A stretch of 29,616 nucleotides of DNA from assembly GCA_938040055.1 (NCBI GenBank), contig CALHWY010000021.1, forward strand, positions 1 through 29,616. Direction: 5' to 3'. This DNA comes from an uncultured Endomicrobiia bacterium. GTDB taxonomy: Bacteria; Elusimicrobiota; Endomicrobiia; Endomicrobiales; Endomicrobiaceae. The notes under the pieces are model-generated. The model had not been told where the DNA came from and searched no databases. It saw only the letters and a list, made by a program, of their open reading frames with translations. Within the stretch, counting starts at the first letter, position 1, and every line of letters begins with the position of its first letter. A program made the translations under genes and the position numbers. Positions 23,490 through 29,616 of the stretch are shown here, one piece after another.

Positions 23490-26285
23490 ATGCCTAAGAA
23501 GTATGTTTATTTTTTTGGTGGCGCAAAGGCTGACGGCGACGGCAGTATGAGAAATCTTCTCGGAGGAAAAGGCGCGAATCTTGCTGAAATGGCCGGACAT
23601 AAAAATTTAAAACTTCCGGTGCCTCCCGGTTTTACCATTACAACCGAAGTTTGCACATATTATTACGAACACGGCAAAAAATATCCTGCCGAGCTTGAAA
23701 AGCAGGTGCTGTCGGCAATGAAAGGAGTTGAAAAAGTCATAGGGAAAAAATTCGGCGATGAAAAGAATCCTCTTTTGGTTTCCGTGCGCTCCGGAGCCAG
23801 AAGTTCAATGCCCGGCATGATGGAAACCGTTTTAAACGTAGGTCTTACCACAAAAACCATTCCCGCATTAATAGCCAAAACGAAAAATGAAAGATTTGTT
23901 TATGATGCCTACAGAAGGCTTATAATGATGTATTCGGACGTGGTTATGGAAAAGGCTGCCGGCATAGAGCCGAAAGACGATATGGGCATACGCAGACAGC
24001 TTGAAAGAATCATGGATATAATGAAAAAGGAAAAAGGCGTCAATCTGGACACGGAGCTTGACGCGGAAGATCTCAAAAAACTTTGCGTTCTTTTTAAAGA
24101 AAAGGTCAAAGATGTTCTTGGAAAAGCTTTCCCTGACGATCCTTACCAGCAGGTTTGGGGAGGCATAGGCGCGGTTTTTGCTTCCTGGAACGGCAAAAGA
24201 GCGATTGCATACAGAAAAATTGAAGGCATTCCCGACGAATGGGGGACGGCTGTCAATGTTCAGGCAATGGTTTTCGGCAATATGGGCGACACTTCGGCAA
24301 CGGGCGTAGCTTTTACGAGAAATCCGGGCAACGGGGACTCCAGATTTTACGGAGAATATCTTATAAACGCCCAAGGGGAAGACGTTGTCGCGGGCATACG
24401 CACCCCCGCCCCGATTAATGAGGCTTCCAAGAGCGAGCATAATAAAGGCGAAAAAACGCTTGAACAGGTGATGCCTAAAAATTATAAAGAGCTTTTTTCA
24501 ATACAGAAAAAACTCGAAAAACATTATAAAGATATGCAGGATATCGAATTCACTATTGAAGACGGCAAGCTTTGGATGCTGCAATGCCGCTCCGGGAAAA
24601 GAAACGGTCCGGCGGCCGTAAAAATGGCGATGGATATGCTGAAAGAAAAACTTATAAACAAAGAAGAAGCCGTTATGAGGGTTTCTCCCGCCCAGCTGGA
24701 CGAACTTCTGCATCCTATTATAGATCCTAAAGCGGAATCCGGCGCGGAAATCATAGCGAAAGGTCTGCCGGCAGGTCCCGGAGGCGCCAGCGGAACGATA
24801 GTTTTTACAGCCGAAGATGCGGTTAAAGCGAATGAAGAAGGCAAAAAAGTAATAATCGTAAGAGAGGAAACGAATCCTGAAGACGTTGAGGGAATGAGAG
24901 CCGCGCAGGCGATTTTAACGGCGCGCGGAGGAATGACTTCCCATGCGGCTCTTGTGGCGCGCGGATGGGGAAAATGCTGCATCGTCGGATGTTCCGCAAT
25001 TCATGTCGATGTTAATGCCAAAACAATGAAAGTCGGCGGCAAAGTGTTTAAAGAAGGCGATTGGATTACTCTTAACGGGACAAAGGGAAATGTTTATGAA
25101 GGCGGACTTGATATGGTCGACGCCAGCGAAAATACTTTGCTTTTTGATTTTCTGAAAGTTTGCGATTCCGTAAAATCTTTAAAAGTGCGCACAAATGCCG
25201 ATACCCCCGCCGATGCCGCAAAAGCAAGGCAGTTCGGGGCGGAAGGCATAGGACTTTTCAGAACGGAGCATATGTTTTACGGAGAAAATTCTGAAAAACC
25301 TTTATTTGCTCTAAGAAAAATGATAGCTTCCGATACGACGGAAGAAAGAACAAAAGCTCTCAATGAGCTTTTCCCATTCTTCAAATCGGCTCTTAAAGCT
25401 ACTATGGAAGCAATGGACGGATATTCCGTAACCGTCAGGCTGTTGGATCCCCCTCTTCATGAATTTATACCGAGAGATGCGGCCGCGCAAAAAGCCGTGG
25501 CTGACAGCATAGGCATTTCAGTCGACGAATTCCAGAAAAGGGCGGAACTGCTTCATGAAGTCAATCCTATGATGGGACACAGAGGGGTAAGACTCGGAGT
25601 AACTTATCCCGAAATGACTGAAATGCAGGTAAGAGCGATATTTGAAGCTGCGGCCGAGCTTCTTAAAAAAGACAAAAAAGTGTTCCCTGAAATTATGGTT
25701 CCTGTTACATGTTCTGTAAACGAACTTAAGCAGCAGAAAGAAATAGTAAATAAAGTCTATAAAGAAGTTCTTTCCAAATACGGGCTTAAAAAAATTGCAT
25801 ATTCCTACGGAACGATGATTGAAATACCGAGAGCCGCTCTTTTGGCGGACCAGATGGCTGAAGAAGCGGAATTTTTCTCATTCGGGACAAATGACCTGAC
25901 GCAAATGAGTTTCGGTTTTTCAAGGGACGACGTAGGAGGTTTTCTCGGAGAATATGTCAATAAAAAGATTCTCGCGCAAGATCCTTTCCAGACGCTTGAT
26001 GCCGAAGGCGTCGGCCAGCTTATAGCTTACGGAACCGAGCTCGGAAGGGATGTAAGGCCCGGGATGAAAATCGGCATCTGCGGAGAACACGGCGGCGACC
26101 CGAAATCCGTCGAATTCTGCCATAATGTCGGGATGTCTTATGTCTCATGTTCGCCTTTCAGAGTTCCGATTGCAAGACTGGCTGCTGCCCAGGCGGCTGT
26201 CAGACAGAAAAAAGCCGAATGCGGCTGCGGCTGCTCAAAAGGCAAGGGCAAATCAAAATCCGCAAAGGCAAAAAAGAAAAAATAG
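23490..26285 (+). CDS. ppdK: Pyruvate, phosphate dikinase
   Basis: Interconverts pyruvate + ATP + Pi and PEP + AMP + PPi, a key cytosolic enzyme in PPi-dependent glycolysis or gluconeogenesis. The N-terminal nucleotide-binding domain starts with GGKGANLAEM (25-34). The swivelling phosphohistidine domain has GGMTSHAALVARG with catalytic His485. The C-terminal PEP/pyruvate TIM barrel includes Cys864 in GICGEHGGDPKS and the LFRTEHMF segment. At 931 residues it is longer than the common ~880. The last ~25 residues form an unusual CGCGC plus Lys-rich tail (about 907-931). It has its own promoter and a hairpin terminator after the stop. Confidence 0.96.
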   Translation: MPKKYVYFFGGAKADGDGSMRNLLGGKGANLAEMAGHKNLKLPVPPGFTITTEVCTYYYEHGKKYPAELEKQVLSAMKGVEKVIGKKFGDEKNPLLVSVRSGARSSMPGMMETVLNVGLTTKTIPALIAKTKNERFVYDAYRRLIMMYSDVVMEKAAGIEPKDDMGIRRQLERIMDIMKKEKGVNLDTELDAEDLKKLCVLFKEKVKDVLGKAFPDDPYQQVWGGIGAVFASWNGKRAIAYRKIEGIPDEWGTAVNVQAMVFGNMGDTSATGVAFTRNPGNGDSRFYGEYLINAQGEDVVAGIRTPAPINEASKSEHNKGEKTLEQVMPKNYKELFSIQKKLEKHYKDMQDIEFTIEDGKLWMLQCRSGKRNGPAAVKMAMDMLKEKLINKEEAVMRVSPAQLDELLHPIIDPKAESGAEIIAKGLPAGPGGASGTIVFTAEDAVKANEEGKKVIIVREETNPEDVEGMRAAQAILTARGGMTSHAALVARGWGKCCIVGCSAIHVDVNAKTMKVGGKVFKEGDWITLNGTKGNVYEGGLDMVDASENTLLFDFLKVCDSVKSLKVRTNADTPADAAKARQFGAEGIGLFRTEHMFYGENSEKPLFALRKMIASDTTEERTKALNELFPFFKSALKATMEAMDGYSVTVRLLDPPLHEFIPRDAAAQKAVADSIGISVDEFQKRAELLHEVNPMMGHRGVRLGVTYPEMTEMQVRAIFEAAAELLKKDKKVFPEIMVPVTCSVNELKQQKEIVNKVYKEVLSKYGLKKIAYSYGTMIEIPRAALLADQMAEEAEFFSFGTNDLTQMSFGFSRDDVGGFLGEYVNKKILAQDPFQTLDAEGVGQLIAYGTELGRDVRPGMKIGICGEHGGDPKSVEFCHNVGMSYVSCSPFRVPIARLAAAQAAVRQKKAECGCGCSKGKGKSKSAKAKKKK

Positions 26286-26294
26286 TTCCTCAAT

Positions 26295-26334
26295 GTCCCG
26301 GCTCGGTATTGAAAATACCGGCCGGGACTTTTAT
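26295..26334 (+). terminator. Hairpin terminator after ppdK, abutting the next start codon
   Basis: GTCCCGGC (26295-26302) and CGGTATT (26304-26310) pair with AATACCG (26314-26320) and GCCGGGAC (26321-26328). One T is bulged and the loop is GAA. TTTTAT follows. The next gene's ATG is at 26335, so the hairpin could also sequester its only GGGA-like ribosome binding sequence. Confidence 0.75.
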
Positions 26335-27603
26335 ATGCGTAAAATGAAAAACAAAATCCTTTATCTGCTGTTGCTGTTTATCATTTCTTCCCCGGCTTTG
26401 GCGCAAAGAACAAAGCCGGATCCTAAGCCTGTCACATTAAAAATATCTGTTGAAAATTCTTTATTTTCTCCAGCTTTGGCCGGAACGGAAAAAAGCATTG
26501 TTTTTATTCCCGAACTGAAAAATGTTAAAAAAACAAAAATGTGGTTTTTGACCGTCAGAAACGGGGAAAACGGCAAAAAAATATGGGAAATAATAAAGTC
26601 AAAAACTCCTGTGCCTGGAAAAATCATATGGAACGGCATGGCTGGCGGGCCGGAACCGGCGCCTGACGGGCACTATTCGTACAAATTTTTTGTTTTAACT
26701 GACAAGGGAAGTTATGTCTACGAAAAAAACAATGCAATAATCATAGATTCAACCCCTCCTTTTGTTTCTTTAAAATGCGATCAGGACGTTTGTTTTGTAA
26801 ATGAGGACGAGGGCAGATTCAGCAGGGATCTTGTCGTTTATTTAAGCGCGGGCGATGAAAACGGAATTGATTTTTCCAAAAGCTGCCTTGAAGTGTTAAA
26901 TTACAACAACAAGACAGTTAAAGAATTTTTTTTTAACGGCAAAATACCCGAGTTTATTGTATGGGACGGTATTGACGAAGTTTATAATATGTCTCTTCCG
27001 GCGGGCAATTATAAAGTTAATCTTATTGTCGCGGATAATGCCGGAAACATTTCCCGGATAGACAGCGAAATTGCGATAGCTCCGATGCCGAAAGAACCCG
27101 AGCCTCCCAAAGAAGTTGAAGTAAAACAGGAAGACAGAGGACTTGTCATTAATCTTTCAAGCAAAGTTCTGTTTGATATTTCAAAAAGCGATCTGAAGCC
27201 TGAAGCTGAAAAGTCTTTGACGGAAGTTTCGGAAATTTTGAAAGTATATTCAAGAAATAAAGTTTTGATAGAGGGGCATACGGATTCCAGCGGCAGCAGG
27301 GAAAAAAATATGCGGCTTTCGGTTGAAAGAGCGCAGTCGGTTTTTGATTTTCTTGTAGGTAAAGGCGTGGATGAAATAAGAATGCAGGTATTCGGTTTCG
27401 GTCCTGATAAGCCGGTTGCTTCAAACGGAAATGAAAAAGGAAAAGAACAAAACAGAAGAGTTGAGATTGTTATTCTTAAAACGGAAGAGGAGAAAGAAAA
27501 CGGCGAAGCCGAAGCTGCGCCCGGAGAAACCGGTTTGACGGAAAACCCGGCAAAATCGTCTGCGGAAATTTCAGAAGACGCTGGCAATGCCGCCTTAAAG
27601 TAA
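26335..27603 (+). CDS. OmpA-family peptidoglycan-binding envelope protein
   Basis: An exported 422-residue protein. Start at ATG 26335 (or 26344, three codons later) gives a Sec signal peptide ending SPALA (about residues 18-22). The first half has Ig/FlgD-like beta repeats ending in IIWNG and IVWDGIDE patterns with GHYSYKFFVLTDKGS and GNYKVNLIVADNAGN. The C-terminal OmpA domain (about 270-385) has the LxFDxSKSDLKPEA start and the diaminopimelate-binding region EGHTDSSGSREKNMRLSVERA, then NRRVEIVI. An acidic tail follows. It likely links the outer layer to peptidoglycan. A 5' extension reading back to 26125 lies inside ppdK in another frame and was rejected. No clear ribosome binding site is visible outside the hairpin. 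Confidence 0.9.
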   Translation: MRKMKNKILYLLLLFIISSPALAQRTKPDPKPVTLKISVENSLFSPALAGTEKSIVFIPELKNVKKTKMWFLTVRNGENGKKIWEIIKSKTPVPGKIIWNGMAGGPEPAPDGHYSYKFFVLTDKGSYVYEKNNAIIIDSTPPFVSLKCDQDVCFVNEDEGRFSRDLVVYLSAGDENGIDFSKSCLEVLNYNNKTVKEFFFNGKIPEFIVWDGIDEVYNMSLPAGNYKVNLIVADNAGNISRIDSEIAIAPMPKEPEPPKEVEVKQEDRGLVINLSSKVLFDISKSDLKPEAEKSLTEVSEILKVYSRNKVLIEGHTDSSGSREKNMRLSVERAQSVFDFLVGKGVDEIRMQVFGFGPDKPVASNGNEKGKEQNRRVEIVILKTEEEKENGEAEAAPGETGLTENPAKSSAEISEDAGNAALK

Positions 27604-27608
27604 ACTGA

Positions 27609-28496
27609 ATGAAAAACATATTTGTAATCATTTCGCTGGTTATTCTTTTTTTTGCTTTGGTTTTTTCCGCTTATATAGCCGGTTTTAATTTATACTTTTC
27701 TTCATCCAGGCTAAATAACTCGGCAAAGCGTTTGTCAAGAATGATATTTCAGAGAGACGTGAAAGTCTCTGGAATATCATTTTCTCCTTTCGGATCTTTT
27801 AAAGCCCGCTCCTTTATAATGGCCGCAAAAGGCGGTTTTGACAACGGCGTTCAGTTAAGCGTTAATAAAGTTGAGGCAAAAATTAATCTTAAAAAACTGT
27901 TGCGCAGGGAGTTTTGTGCCGAGGAATTGTTTATTGACGGTTTGAATTTGAATCTTAATTATGAGCGCGGGCGCAAATTCAATTACGGTATTTTTTTCTC
28001 TAATATCCAATATATATTAATGAAAGACGGCGGCAGAGCCGGGCTTTTGAAGGGCGCTGAAATTAAAAATATGGAAATAAACAACGCTTCCGTCGATTTG
28101 CTGACGGACAGAGGCGTTTTTAAATTTAAAAATATTTCTCTCTTGTCAGGAACTCTTGAAAGCGGCGGCAATTTTGACGGCAATATTTATTTTGATTTTG
28201 AACACGGCGGCAAACGCCATAACGCAAATTTTAAATTTAATTATAATTCCAAACTGCGTGAAATCAGCTTTTCTGAATTTAAATGCGAAGAGCTTTCTCT
28301 TTATGCCGTGGGAAATATTGTTCTTCTTGATAACGGAGAGGTTTCCCTGTTTTTTAAAATCGACGGAAATGAAGAATTTTTTGACGGAGTTCTGAAGAAT
28401 GTCGTCGGAAGGGATTATCTGCGGTATAATGATTCGTCCTCGGGGCATGTGTCGGTGGTCGAGGTGGAATATCCCGGGTCTGGTCTAAAAAAATAA
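27609..28496 (+). CDS. AsmA-like membrane-anchored protein
   Basis: A 295-residue protein with an N-terminal transmembrane anchor (about 5-27, no cleavage motif) and a mostly beta-rich periplasmic body. The N-terminal patterns (RDVKVSGISFSPFGSFKARSF, then LxxxEAKINLKKLLRREF and AEELFIDGLNLNLN) recall AsmA/DUF748-type proteins, which share folds with lipid-transfer bridge proteins. It is much shorter than AsmA or TamB, covering only the N-terminal part of the fold. It follows the OmpA-family gene by 5 nt, so they are probably one operon. There is no clear ribosome binding site and no terminator. A lipid-transport role is only suggested by similarity. Confidence 0.6.
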   Translation: MKNIFVIISLVILFFALVFSAYIAGFNLYFSSSRLNNSAKRLSRMIFQRDVKVSGISFSPFGSFKARSFIMAAKGGFDNGVQLSVNKVEAKINLKKLLRREFCAEELFIDGLNLNLNYERGRKFNYGIFFSNIQYILMKDGGRAGLLKGAEIKNMEINNASVDLLTDRGVFKFKNISLLSGTLESGGNFDGNIYFDFEHGGKRHNANFKFNYNSKLREISFSEFKCEELSLYAVGNIVLLDNGEVSLFFKIDGNEEFFDGVLKNVVGRDYLRYNDSSSGHVSVVEVEYPGSGLKK

Positions 28497-28511
28497 AAAG
28501 CATAAATAAAC

Positions 28512-28540
28512 TTGACAAATTTTTTTCTTTGTGGTATAAA
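28512..28540 (+). promoter_or_regulatory. rRNA promoter P1
   Basis: TTGACA (28512-28517) and TATAAA (28535-28540) with an exact 17-nt spacer. GTAGCAAA at 28548-28555 lies at the expected start site. It is 15 nt after the AsmA-like gene stop. Confidence 0.85.
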
Positions 28541-28572
28541 TAGTGCCGTAGCAAACGCATTGTTAAGAAGTC

Positions 28573-28601
28573 TTGACAAAAGAAAACGGATATTGTAAAA
28601 A
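28573..28601 (+). promoter_or_regulatory. rRNA promoter P2
   Basis: TTGACA (28573-28578), a 17-nt spacer and a poor -10 (TAAAAA, 28596-28601). GCGCAAAA follows at the start position. It is probably weaker than P1, P3 and P4. Confidence 0.6.
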
Positions 28602-28622
28602 TATTCTGCGCAAAAAAAAGAC

Positions 28623-28651
28623 TTGACATAAAATTTAAAATGTTGTATAAA
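28623..28651 (+). promoter_or_regulatory. rRNA promoter P3
   Basis: TTGACA (28623-28628), a 17-nt spacer and TATAAA (28646-28651). GTTGCAAAA (28658-28666) lies at the start, then a boxA-like AGTTCTTTAAA (28666-28676). Confidence 0.85.
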
Positions 28652-28730
28652 ATGCGGGTTGCAAAAGTTCTTTAAAGGCCGTTGATAAAAAAGTTGAATG
28701 CAAAATAAAATTCCGGCGGCAAAAAAACGC

Positions 28731-28759
28731 TTGACAAAATTAAAAAAGTTTTGTTTAAT
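28731..28759 (+). promoter_or_regulatory. rRNA promoter P4
   Basis: TTGACA (28731-28736), a 17-nt spacer and TTTAAT (28754-28759). GTTGCAAAA (28766-28774) lies at the start, and AGTTCTTTA (28782-28790) follows as a boxA-like element. Confidence 0.75.
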
Positions 28760-28792
28760 AAGCAAGTTGCAAAATTAATTGAGTTCTTTAGT

Positions 28793-28822
28793 TTGACTTA
28801 ACAATAATCAATAAAGTAAAAT
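28793..28822 (+). promoter_or_regulatory. Possible fifth rRNA promoter P5
   Basis: TTGACT (28793-28798) and TAAAAT (28817-28822) with an 18-nt spacer. It is less perfect than P1, P3 and P4. The start-site GCAAA motif is missing, so it may not be active. Confidence 0.35.
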
Positions 28823-28955
28823 TCAGCAGTACGGGAATTTAAAAATAGTTTCAAGGGTTATAAGACTCGAAAGGGCACCCTAACTAAATAACAATAATAG
28901 AACCTTTGCTAAGAAAAAAGCAAAAAGCAAAGAAGAGAGTTTTTTTCTCTGTAAA

Positions 28956-28970
28956 AGTTCCTTGAAAACT
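28956..28970 (+). promoter_or_regulatory. boxA-like antitermination element in the 16S leader
   Basis: AGTTCCTTGAAAACT resembles the boxA found in leaders of many rRNA operons, read by NusB-S10 to prevent termination. It lies about 120 nt before the mature 16S start. A hairpin GCCTC/GAGGC (28990-28994 with 29001-29005) follows. No long RNase III stem can be confirmed without the 3' side of the 16S gene. Confidence 0.5.
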
Positions 28971-29088
28971 TAATAACACGCAGATAAGCGCCTCATAAAA
29001 GAGGCAATCAAGTAATTTAAGGGTCATTTGTAAATTCTAATGAAAAGTATCAGTAAATAAGAGCTTAAAGCAAATCTCTATAAAATTT

Positions 29089-29616
<528 letters not shown>

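Noticed and set aside
26125..26334. 70-residue N-terminal extension of the OmpA-family protein
   Set aside because: It overlaps the end of ppdK in another frame and would hide the signal peptide that begins at 26335.
28934..28950. Attenuator hairpin in the 16S leader
   Set aside because: Only a 4-bp stem around a T7 loop, too weak to call.

Overview
The window is a continuous stretch of bacterial chromosome of roughly 40% G+C. Every gene I can support lies on the + strand. The last 0.5 kb is the 5' part of a 16S rRNA gene. The 16S sequence, the low G+C, a type IV pilus locus with several pseudopilin-like genes and a PEP/pyruvate metabolism gene (pyruvate phosphate dikinase) fit an Elusimicrobiota member, perhaps Endomicrobium-like. 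This is my inference from general resemblance. No alignment was run, so treat the taxonomic call as moderate at best.

Layout. (1) 1-387: non-coding, rich in short hairpins. (2) 397-3212: housekeeping genes tyrA, aroA and plsC (aromatic amino acid and phospholipid synthesis). (3) 3346-6448: a compact three-gene defence cassette of DNA cytosine-5 methyltransferase, a GHKL/MORC-type ATPase with a C-terminal Ymh/HEPN-like domain, and a Vsr-fold endonuclease. It has its own likely promoter and lower G+C, and it sits between plsC and ispH. (4) 6459-9039: ispH and rpsA. (5) 9270-10108: rplM-rpsI with a clear promoter and terminator.

(6) 10521-23314: a type IV pilus / type II secretion-like assembly locus. 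It holds pilB, pilC, an Ig-like lipoprotein, four prepilin-like genes in GspH-I-J-K (FimT/PilV/PilW/PilX) order, pilM, pilN, a pilO gene whose C-terminus looks like PilP, a short secretin, a receiver-only response regulator and a TPR-like exported protein. A strong terminator closes it. The ATPase, platform, alignment complex, secretin and minor pilins are all here. A retraction ATPase, a prepilin peptidase and an obvious major pilin are not. (7) 23490-28496: pyruvate phosphate dikinase with an odd Cys/Lys-rich tail, an OmpA-family envelope protein and an AsmA-like membrane-anchored protein. (8) 28497-29616: a leader with at least four tandem TTGACA promoters, boxA-like elements and the 16S gene, cut off by the window end.

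The most unusual items are the Dcm / GHKL-HEPN / Vsr cassette, the 541-residue pseudopilin, the PilO-PilP fusion and the repeated rRNA promoter modules. The general cassette class (MutL/MORC-like ATPases in restriction-modification loci) has been described. The novelty here would lie in this particular architecture and its mechanism.
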